A stretch of 5,973 bases of DNA from Patescibacteria group bacterium (GTDB lineage Bacteria; Patescibacteriota; Dojkabacteria; SC72): the NCBI GenBank assembly GCA_003518125.1, contig DOZG01000051.1:1-5973 (forward strand), written 5' to 3'. Below, one piece after another: positions 1 to 5,278 of this stretch; position 1 is the stretch's first letter, and every line of letters begins with the position of its first letter. A model generated the notes under the pieces. The model was not told the DNA's origin. It saw only the letters and a list, made by a program, of their open reading frames with translations, and made no database searches. A program made the position numbers and the translations under genes.

Positions 1-762
1 AGTTGGCTATACTCTTCCTCTGATGCTTATGGAAATGGAAGTAGACGAAAAGGATCAACTGATTATTCAGGAGATTTTACCTTTATCACATACGGATACG
101 ATGTGGATATGGGAAGAGACAACCCAGAACCACCACCTCCACAAGAAGATCCACCTTCTGAGGAACCTGCTCAAGAAGACCCACCACAAGATGACCAACC
201 AGGTGTCAGTACAATTCCAGATGAAGCACAAGAAAAAGAAGATGTAGAAATATTAGAAGCAAGTGAAGACATCAATGAACCAACATTGCAAAGTGTCATC
301 ATAGACAACTCAATTGTAGAAGTAGAAGAGGGGATTGTACTTGTAGAAGACGAGGAAACAATGAAAATAACAGGAACAACAGACCCAGGAGACACAGTAG
401 CTGTGTTCATTGGAGAAAATGCATATACTGCAATAGCAGATGAAGATGGAAACTGGTATGTTGTATTCTCCATCTCGGAATTAGAGGATGGAACATATGA
501 TATAGATGCTCAATCAACGAATGGGGAACTCGGTAGTGCTAAGATTAACCTTTTTACCCTCATCAAAGGTTCTCAAGATGTAGTAAGTAATGAAATTGAG
601 GAAGATACAAATACAGGACTTTGGTACAACATTACAGAAGGAGACCTTCGATGGGTTTCAATTACAGTCCTATTCTTACTCGGTTCAATCCTTTTAATAA
701 TCTTACTCAAAAGAAAAAAGAAAGAAGAAGAAGAAAAAGGAACCGATGCTAGAAACAAATAA
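1..762 (+). CDS. C-terminal part of a membrane-anchored surface protein with an Ig-like domain (5' partial)
   Basis: The frame is open from the first base, so the true start lies upstream; 253 residues are visible. Residues 1-36 are Ser/Gly/Tyr-rich and end in DFTFITYGYDV, which looks like the last strands of a beta-sandwich, perhaps a carbohydrate-binding type domain. Residues 41-68 form a Pro/Glu/Asp/Gln linker with QEDPP twice, followed by an acidic stretch. Residues about 95-190 resemble a bacterial Ig-like domain: ITGTTDPGDTVAVFIG, then ADEDGNWYVVF, then LEDGTYDIDAQST. A single hydrophobic span (218-236, starting WVSITVLFLL) is followed by KRKKKEEEEKG, giving a C-in topology: the domains lie outside and the tail inside. 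The stop is TAA at 760-762. Internal GTG or ATG codons at 103 and 109 are not the start, because the protein-like sequence continues upstream of them. The role is probably surface attachment or display; the ligand is unknown. Confidence 0.85.
   Translation, partial: SWLYSSSDAYGNGSRRKGSTDYSGDFTFITYGYDVDMGRDNPEPPPPQEDPPSEEPAQEDPPQDDQPGVSTIPDEAQEKEDVEILEASEDINEPTLQSVIIDNSIVEVEEGIVLVEDEETMKITGTTDPGDTVAVFIGENAYTAIADEDGNWYVVFSISELEDGTYDIDAQSTNGELGSAKINLFTLIKGSQDVVSNEIEEDTNTGLWYNITEGDLRWVSITVLFLLGSILLIILLKRKKKEEEEKGTDARNK
142..185 (+). repeat. Imperfect direct repeat encoding QEDPP in the surface-protein linker
   Basis: CAAGAAGATCCACC at 142-155 recurs as CAAGAAGACCCACC at 172-185, a 30-bp period with one difference in 14 bases. 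Both copies are in frame and encode QEDPP. It looks like a small duplication that lengthened the Pro/acidic linker. Confidence 0.7.
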
Positions 763-803
763 AAAGCATAGAAAGAATGAAAAAATAAAACAGATGATTA
801 GGA

Positions 804-834
804 AAATATTGTTCGTCTCCTTGAAATAATATTT
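804..834 (+). terminator. Possible AT-rich stem-loop after the surface-protein gene
   Basis: AAATATTGTT (804-813) pairs with 825-834, giving ten base pairs including one G-U, around an 11-base loop (814-824). It is the only sizeable hairpin between the two plus-strand genes. The stem has no G-C pair, and the downstream bases are AT-rich but not a clean T run, so it may be a weak terminator or only a chance structure. It ends next to the -10-like element of the next gene. Confidence 0.25.
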
Positions 835-835
835 G

Positions 836-848
836 TATTATATTTCAT
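836..848 (+). promoter_or_regulatory. -10-like element directly upstream of the 359-residue gene
   Basis: TATTAT at 836-841 (5 of 6 to TATAAT) leaves only seven bases before the ATG at 849, so transcription would begin at or beside the start codon. No convincing -35 hexamer lies about 17 bases upstream, and no Shine-Dalgarno sequence is present. A weak but consistent candidate for a leaderless promoter. Confidence 0.35.
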
Positions 849-1928
849 ATGAAGTTACAACAATTACAATTTAAAGACTTTGCAAATACTAAAAGGTGGA
901 AGATGTTAGACCAAAAGGGAAGTGGACAACAGTTGCTTTTCCGTCTTGGACATTTAAATCCAGAAGTTCATATAGATTCAATAAAAGGACAAGCAAATAA
1001 GGTTCTAAAGAGAGAGGAAAGAGGAAATGTAATAGAAACTACTTCAACTGTTGGAATATCTACAAAAAAAGGGAAACTAACTGATTTCTATAACACATTA
1101 ACTAGTTTTGTAAAAGCAGGATATCTACCTGGGGAAAGTGTTGCAAGCATTGAGAAATTACGTACAAATATAAATAAAGATATGCCTGAAGAATGTGATC
1201 TCTGGGTGAATATTAGTATAGCAAAATATGCTAGTCCGAAAGCAGCGGCACAAGCTTTAGAAAATCTCTCTACTCAATTTACAAAAGGTTTTATGAATAT
1301 ACCTATCCCAGGGGCAGAAAATATGACTCCTGCAGATGTATTTAAAAGTCCTGAAGTTAAAAAGATGATGAAAAAACAAGGGGCTACAGATGCACAAATA
1401 AATGAAACATTAAAAGAGTTGACTTCAGTTTCAAAACAAGTAGTAAAAGAAACATTTGAAATGAAAGTAAAATATAAAGAGGGAGATTTTCATGGTTATA
1501 GTGCTGTTTACGCATTTGCTCCATTTAAAAGTAACCCAGAGAAAAAACCAATTAAAGCAGATGGTTTAAAGGATTCAGTTTTCGGAAATACAGGAGGAGG
1601 AGGAGGGATTGATACACGGGTAAAACTCCCAGCTAATGCATTTGACAAAGAAGATCTTCCTATTAATGGTTGTATTCTTCAAGCAGTTCAAACAAAGAAT
1701 TATATGATTACGGGAGATTTTCTTACTTATTTAAATCTTATGCCCTCTGGGAAATCCTTTTGTCAATCTCTTACAAAATTTAAAACGAAAACTGAAACTA
1801 CACATGTAGGGGGGACGACATTTATAGATCACTATATAATTCCAATTAACAGTAACTTAAAGAAAGAGGGCTATCCTTATCGAGAAGAATTCGAAGATAT
1901 GATGTTAAAACTAATATCATCGTTATAA
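849..1928 (+). CDS. Hypothetical protein, 359 residues, function unknown
   Basis: I do not recognise the family. The protein has no signal peptide or membrane span, so it is probably cytoplasmic. The sequence alternates predicted strands and helices and looks folded. One unit reads CDLWVNISIAKYASPKAAAQAL (residues 116-137) and is followed by a Met/Lys/Gln-rich helical stretch (about 155-200). A second strand-rich part begins GDFHGYSAVYAFAPF (212-226). A run of five glycines (249-253, GGA/GGG codons) separates this from a C-terminal alpha/beta part. Cysteines are at 116, 275 and 305, without a metal-binding pattern. The strand then 'SPKAAAQAL' helix then strand order could fit a ferredoxin-like fold, but that is speculation. 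The start is ATG 849: an in-frame TGA at 822 limits upstream extension, and there is no Shine-Dalgarno. It stands alone, convergent with the minus-strand operon 42 bp beyond its TAA stop. Confidence 0.8.
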   Translation: MKLQQLQFKDFANTKRWKMLDQKGSGQQLLFRLGHLNPEVHIDSIKGQANKVLKREERGNVIETTSTVGISTKKGKLTDFYNTLTSFVKAGYLPGESVASIEKLRTNINKDMPEECDLWVNISIAKYASPKAAAQALENLSTQFTKGFMNIPIPGAENMTPADVFKSPEVKKMMKKQGATDAQINETLKELTSVSKQVVKETFEMKVKYKEGDFHGYSAVYAFAPFKSNPEKKPIKADGLKDSVFGNTGGGGGIDTRVKLPANAFDKEDLPINGCILQAVQTKNYMITGDFLTYLNLMPSGKSFCQSLTKFKTKTETTHVGGTTFIDHYIIPINSNLKKEGYPYREEFEDMMLKLISSL

Positions 1929-1931
1929 ATG

Positions 1932-1966
1932 ATAAAACTTCTATCTAAGTTTTATTCTATTTTTTA
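1932..1966. terminator. Shared hairpin terminator between convergent genes
   Basis: ATAAAACTT (1932-1940) and AAGTTTTAT (1947-1955) form a perfect nine-pair stem with a six-base loop CTATCT; a G-U pair could extend it. On the plus strand it is followed by TTCTATTTTTT, a good U-rich tail for ending the 849-1928 transcript. On the minus strand the exit side is ATTTATAA, a poorer tail, but it is still the only hairpin in the 42-bp gap after the 1971-3221 gene, so it may serve both. The stem is AT-rich, as expected in this genome. Confidence 0.6.
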
Positions 1967-1970
1967 ATAT

Positions 1971-3221
1971 TCAGTTTGTTTCTTTCTTTTTGTCTACCAT
2001 CTTTACTTCAACATCAGTTCCCTCATTGACTGTTACTTTAACTTTTGAATGACTCTCTTTGTCATCTTTGTTCTTTATATTGGGAAGCTCTTTTTTACTA
2101 TTTACTTTTTCGACTTTAGGAACTTTCTTTATATTATCCTTATTCTCAATAATCTGTTTACTTACCTGTTGTTGAGTATTTTTCTTTTCGGTTGGAGTTT
2201 TCTCTTTTTTATTTACTCCTTTCTTTTTCTTTTTAGATAACATTGAAATAATAACGATAATAAAGACTAATAAAAGTATACCTAAAACTATTGAGAACCC
2301 TAAAATTAATGGATTTCTCATACTTAAACTTCCAACATTATTTACCTCTTCACCTGGAGTCTCGCTATCTTCACCTATTTCTCCTCCAAGACTATTCACT
2401 GATTCGTTTGTAACGAGCAAGGTATATTCATCTATTTCTCCCCATGAACCACTAAAAGAAGACATTTTTGCAACAATGAATATGTAACCATCTTTGTCAA
2501 TATTGAAAGTTTCTAAAATAATTTCGCCTGCATTCCCATCTAATCCATCATCGTTAAATAATGCTGATCTTTTATTATCATATACAGCACAACCTGTATA
2601 AAAATTTCCTTTAGGAGTAACTTGTATTGTTACTTTATCGCCTTTCTTTACAGCTAATTTATAATAATCCTTCTCATCATTTCCTCCTATATTTCCAAAA
2701 GTAAAGCTTGATAAATATCCAGTATATTCACCGTATTCTATTTCAATGAAATTATCAAAATCACCACCAGCATCTTCTCCCTTTCCAGCATCCATCTCAT
2801 CAATTAAATTAATAGACAAGGCAAAACTATCAATTGCATATGAACTCTTTATAACTAAATAGTATTTGTTTTGAGATTCTCCTTCATTTGCTCCTAGCCA
2901 TCTTAATGTTCCATTCTCTTCACCTTCACTAACCAATTTATTCTCATCACTGTCGTATAAAGTTACATCTCCCAAAAAATGATTAGCTGTAAGCTCATAA
3001 TCTATATTTAATTCATACCCATTTGTAACATTGATATAATAATAACAATCACTATCCTTACTAATTACACCACCAGAATATTCTCCCTGTTGAAGCATAG
3101 TTGCATTGGAGAAAGAGTCTCCACAGGTAGAGAGCTGGCTAGCCATAGCATCGTCTCTTGTTGTTCCAATGATAAATGTAGAAATCAAAAGTAAAGTGAA
3201 AAACCTAAAAAAATTTTTCAT
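1971..3221 (-). CDS. Secreted, membrane-anchored protein with two PPC-like domains and a lysine-rich cytoplasmic tail
   Basis: 416 residues. Residues 1-27 are a signal peptide: MKNFF, a hydrophobic core, and AMA as a likely cleavage site before S28. Two related beta-rich domains follow (about 34-140 and 154-273). Each has GEYxG (46-50 and 164-168), a D..YY segment (DSDCYYY at 56-62; DEKDYY at 182-187) and a late strand ending SS (YYLVIKSS; YIFIVAKMSS), as in bacterial pre-peptidase C-terminal (PPC) domains. An acidic linker leads to one membrane span (about 304-328), then five lysines and a polar tail to 416 rich in Lys, Glu and Asn. The domains should face outward and the tail inward. Cysteines are at 33, 59 and 211. 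PPC-type domains are usually accessory binding or stabilising modules; no protease or other catalytic domain is present. It is the second gene of an operon, 18 bp after the five-span membrane protein. The stop is TGA. Confidence 0.85.
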   Translation of the reverse strand: MKNFFRFFTLLLISTFIIGTTRDDAMASQLSTCGDSFSNATMLQQGEYSGGVISKDSDCYYYINVTNGYELNIDYELTANHFLGDVTLYDSDENKLVSEGEENGTLRWLGANEGESQNKYYLVIKSSYAIDSFALSINLIDEMDAGKGEDAGGDFDNFIEIEYGEYTGYLSSFTFGNIGGNDEKDYYKLAVKKGDKVTIQVTPKGNFYTGCAVYDNKRSALFNDDGLDGNAGEIILETFNIDKDGYIFIVAKMSSFSGSWGEIDEYTLLVTNESVNSLGGEIGEDSETPGEEVNNVGSLSMRNPLILGFSIVLGILLLVFIIVIISMLSKKKKKGVNKKEKTPTEKKNTQQQVSKQIIENKDNIKKVPKVEKVNSKKELPNIKNKDDKESHSKVKVTVNEGTDVEVKMVDKKKETN

Positions 3222-3239
3222 TAGATAAAATATAAAAAA

Positions 3240-3743
3240 TTAGATATAAGCAAATCTGTCCAATAACTCCTGTATTCCATACTTGAATAATTCCTTGAAG
3301 CTTTCTGGATTGAGTTCATATATTATTACGAACGAAGTTACAAAAATAATTACTGATAACCATTTTGTATATCTACCTCGTGTACGAATAAATAGTATTA
3401 CAGAAAGAATGGCCATTACAGTTGGTCCTATGACTGTTAATGTTCCCAGAGGTACCTCATACCCAGCTATATATCTACTCTCCTGTCCCAAAAATTCTGC
3501 AATATCTATATCTATATTAAATATTATTAAAATCAATTCAAAGAATAAAACAAAAGCAATAATAATAGAGGATGTTTTCGTAGATGCTCCTTCGGTTCTA
3601 TAAATCTCATAAGCAACAGTAGGTATTAAGAATAGTATTGCTATCAGAGGAGAATAATAGAATAAACTTATTAATATCCCTATTACTGCAACTATACTAA
3701 GACCCAGACAAATAGGAGTTGCGTATTTTGTTGGCTTTGCCAT
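3240..3743 (-). CDS. Hypothetical integral membrane protein, five predicted spans
   Basis: 167 residues, family not recognised. Hydrophobic segments lie at about 8-28, 31-46, 58-76, 97-119 and 127-142, with short, mostly charged connectors (EIYRTEGASTKTSS; FIRTRGRYTK), so it should be an inner-membrane protein. By the positive-inside rule the basic loop at 120-127 is cytoplasmic. The loop at 77-96 (DIDIAEFLGQESRYIAGYE) is acidic and probably external, and the C-terminus (144-167) looks like an amphipathic helix. It has no catalytic motif, nucleotide-binding site or transporter signature. It is the first gene of a two-gene unit whose second product is the PPC-domain anchor protein. The 18-bp gap, without a terminator, suggests shared transcription and perhaps a shared complex. 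The start is ATG with no Shine-Dalgarno; the stop is TAA at 3242-3240. Confidence 0.8.
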   Translation of the reverse strand: MAKPTKYATPICLGLSIVAVIGILISLFYYSPLIAILFLIPTVAYEIYRTEGASTKTSSIIIAFVLFFELILIIFNIDIDIAEFLGQESRYIAGYEVPLGTLTVIGPTVMAILSVILFIRTRGRYTKWLSVIIFVTSFVIIYELNPESFKELFKYGIQELLDRFAYI

Positions 3744-3775
3744 AAACTTATTTAATTAACTAATCTTTGATACTA

Positions 3776-3785
3776 ATACTAGTAT
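3776..3785. repeat. Palindrome ATACTAGTAT with ATACTA repeats in the divergent intergenic region
   Basis: ATACTAGTAT (3776-3785) is a perfect ten-base palindrome. The half-site ATACTA also occurs immediately before it (3770-3775) and again at 3808-3813. The 168-bp region 3744-3911 otherwise holds only promoter-like elements and no ORF of note. The placement over the minus-strand -10 candidate would suit a regulator site, but short AT-rich palindromes arise by chance. Confidence 0.35.
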
Positions 3786-3808
3786 AACAGGATTCAAGGA
3801 GAGAGCAA
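3781..3808 (-). promoter_or_regulatory. Candidate promoter for the minus-strand membrane-protein/PPC operon
   Basis: Reading the minus strand, TTGCTC (3808-3803) is followed after 16 bases by TATACT (3786-3781), a 5 of 6 match to TATAAT; the -35 matches only 3 of 6. Transcription would start near 3774 with a leader of about 30 bases before ATG 3743. A weaker alternative is TTAAAT (3755-3750), which would give a leaderless message. The proposed -10 overlaps the palindrome ATACTAGTAT (3776-3785), a possible operator. Confidence 0.4.
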
Positions 3809-3877
3809 TACTAATAAGAAGTTATTTTAAAAGAGGGACAGAATTATCAAATTTTGAAACAACAACTTTATCTATTA

Positions 3878-3906
3878 TTCACTTATCATCACATCACCTA
3901 TATACT
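3878..3906 (+). promoter_or_regulatory. Promoter of the NagZ-type glycosidase gene, probably leaderless
   Basis: TTCACT (3878-3883, 4 of 6 to TTGACA) is separated by exactly 17 bases from TATACT (3901-3906, 5 of 6 to TATAAT). Initiation six or seven bases after the -10 falls on the ATG at 3912, so the transcript would have no 5' leader. No Shine-Dalgarno is present, which agrees. This is the best-formed promoter in the window. Confidence 0.55.
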
Positions 3907-3911
3907 TAAAT

Positions 3912-5075
3912 ATGAAATATATCTATAAAACATTTCTAATTACTCTCCTCGTTCTAACCTTCGTAATATTCCCACAACACTATGAACCAGAACGAACACT
4001 ATTCGATCCAAACTCTATTCCTCTAAAACCAATAGAAGAGGTAATACTGAACAAAATGAGTATAGAACAAAAAGTAGGCCAACTATTCATCTTCGGATTT
4101 GACGGTACTACTCTTAACACCAAAACCCAGGAATTCTTCCAAGACACTCATCTAGGAGGAGTCTTACTACTAAGTAAAAATATCAATAATGAAAAACAAT
4201 TAATTCAATTAACAACCCAAATACAACAAACACTCCCCATACCTCTATTCATATCAATAGACCAAGAAGGTAATCCAGTTGCTAGGATAGAGTGGAATGA
4301 AACCTTAACTAAACCACAATCCTCTATAACTACTCCCCAACAAGCATTTAATCTAGCCCTCTCCAGAGGTGAGATTCTTAAAGGCTTAGGTATAAATATG
4401 AACTTAGCACCAGTAGTAGAATACATTACAAATACACATTCCTTTCTTTACGATAGGGTATATAGAGGAAATCAAGAAGAAATATTACAAAAAAGCATTT
4501 CATCCATAAACGGATATACACAAGCAGAAATAATACCTGTACCTAAACACTACCCAGGACACAGTAATACATCCCCTGATTCTCACTACAATCTTCCAGT
4601 AGTGAATATAGATAGAAACCAATGGGATACATATATAGAACCCTTTAGTAAAATATTAGAACAAACAGAAGTAAATGCATTAATGGTAGGACATATCAAA
4701 TATCCAAATATTGATAGTAAACCTTCTACAATATCTAATGAAATAATAAATAAAAGATTAATAGAAACTTTTAATTACGAAGGTATTGTAATCTCAGACG
4801 ATATGGAAATGGATGCTATAGAAAATATCGATGAATACAGTATACTTGCCAAACAAGCCTTACTTGCAGGAAATGATATTCTAATTTACAGTAAATATCG
4901 TAATAATCACCCAGATCTACAAAAAGATGTGTACAACTACATAGTAGGGGAGGTAAACGATGGGAATATAGATTTGAATATATTAAATGACAAAGTATTA
5001 CGTATATTAAAAGTGAAAATTGATTACAATATTTTAGAACCAGATATTACACTAGAGAAGCTCAGGAAAACTTAA
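3912..5075 (+). CDS. nagZ: Glycoside hydrolase family 3, NagZ-type beta-N-acetylhexosaminidase, exported or membrane-anchored
   Basis: 387 residues, the length of a single-domain (TIM-barrel) GH3 enzyme. Residues 5-20 are a hydrophobic signal or anchor segment with no lipobox cysteine and no clear cleavage site, so the enzyme probably sits on the outer face of the membrane. Family motifs follow in order: MSIEQKVGQLFIFGF (49-63), SIDQEGNPVARI (115-126), GINMNLAPVVE (160-170), PKHYPGHSNTSPDSHYNLP (211-229), MVGHIKYPNID (258-268) and VISDDMEMDAI (293-303). Asp223 and His225 match the NagZ acid/base dyad, and Asp296 matches the catalytic nucleophile; both are intact. Such enzymes remove N-acetylglucosamine from peptidoglycan fragments. 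Odd points are GN for GG after DQE and Glu170 where Asp is usual. The start is fixed by the signal segment and the promoter at 3878-3906. It is a single gene, divergent from the membrane-protein/PPC operon. Confidence 0.92.
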   Translation: MKYIYKTFLITLLVLTFVIFPQHYEPERTLFDPNSIPLKPIEEVILNKMSIEQKVGQLFIFGFDGTTLNTKTQEFFQDTHLGGVLLLSKNINNEKQLIQLTTQIQQTLPIPLFISIDQEGNPVARIEWNETLTKPQSSITTPQQAFNLALSRGEILKGLGINMNLAPVVEYITNTHSFLYDRVYRGNQEEILQKSISSINGYTQAEIIPVPKHYPGHSNTSPDSHYNLPVVNIDRNQWDTYIEPFSKILEQTEVNALMVGHIKYPNIDSKPSTISNEIINKRLIETFNYEGIVISDDMEMDAIENIDEYSILAKQALLAGNDILIYSKYRNNHPDLQKDVYNYIVGEVNDGNIDLNILNDKVLRILKVKIDYNILEPDITLEKLRKT

Positions 5076-5139
5076 ACTTTTATAGTACCTCATCCGATTC
5101 ATTTCTAATGTAAGAATTTAATAAATAGCTTTCTTAAAC

Positions 5140-5151
5140 ATATCATGATAT
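5140..5151. repeat. Perfect 12-base palindrome ATATCATGATAT
   Basis: The sequence equals its own reverse complement and is the longest perfect palindrome I noticed between the glycosidase and helicase genes. It could be a regulator site or chance in AT-rich DNA. It has no loop, so it is not a terminator. Confidence 0.4.
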
Positions 5152-5255
5152 ACTACTCCTCGTTATTGTCCAAACTAGAGTCAAGTGAATACTCTTTCCG
5201 TAAGAATATAATCCAACGATATCTATTTTGTACGCCGATTAAATAGAATCGAGAT

Positions 5256-5278
5256 TATAAATTTTTTAATAAATTCCT
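5256..5278 (+). promoter_or_regulatory. Candidate -10 elements upstream of the helicase gene
   Basis: TATAAA (5256-5261, 5 of 6 to TATAAT) would start transcription near 5268, leaving an 11-base leader. TAATAA (5267-5272) would put the start on the TTG codon itself. No good -35 is found at standard spacing for either, and there is no Shine-Dalgarno before TTG 5279. Confidence 0.3.

Larger units (their letters stand above)
5076..5278. other. 203-bp intergenic region with small inverted repeats
   Basis: No RNA gene and no convincing protein gene is seen. It holds a weak stem TAAGAA/TTCTTA (5111-5116 with 5131-5136), a 12-base palindrome (5140-5151), AGAGT/ACTCT (5177-5181 with 5191-5195), and CGATT/AATCG (5236-5240 with 5247-5251, six-base loop) followed 10 bases later by a run of six T (5262-5267). 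The last could be a weak terminator, although it sits close to the helicase start. No strong terminator directly follows the glycosidase gene. Confidence 0.4.

Noticed and set aside
142..185. CRISPR-like or mobile repeat
   Set aside because: There are only two copies of 14 bases, in frame within a coding linker, with no spacer array or inverted ends.
23..247. Plus-strand ORF of 74 residues, rich in His and Lys
   Set aside because: It is a frame-shifted reading of the Pro/Glu linker of the surface protein, whose own frame is open from base 1 with a sensible domain order.
171..473. Minus-strand ORF of 100 residues, Ser-rich
   Set aside because: It is antisense to the surface-protein linker and Ig-like domain. 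The Ser content comes from reversed Glu/Thr codons; no promoter or homologous motif is seen.
2049..2240. Plus-strand ORF of 63 residues, very hydrophobic, looking like a small membrane protein
   Set aside because: It is antisense to the Lys-rich tail of the 1971-3221 gene. AAA/AAG codons read backwards give Phe and Leu, which explains the hydrophobicity.
3283..3603. Plus-strand ORF of 106 residues
   Set aside because: It is antisense to the five-span membrane protein and shows no recognisable motif; the minus-strand reading has clean membrane segments and operon spacing.
4205..4426. Minus-strand ORF of 73 residues
   Set aside because: It lies wholly inside the GH3 gene, whose catalytic motifs are unmistakable.
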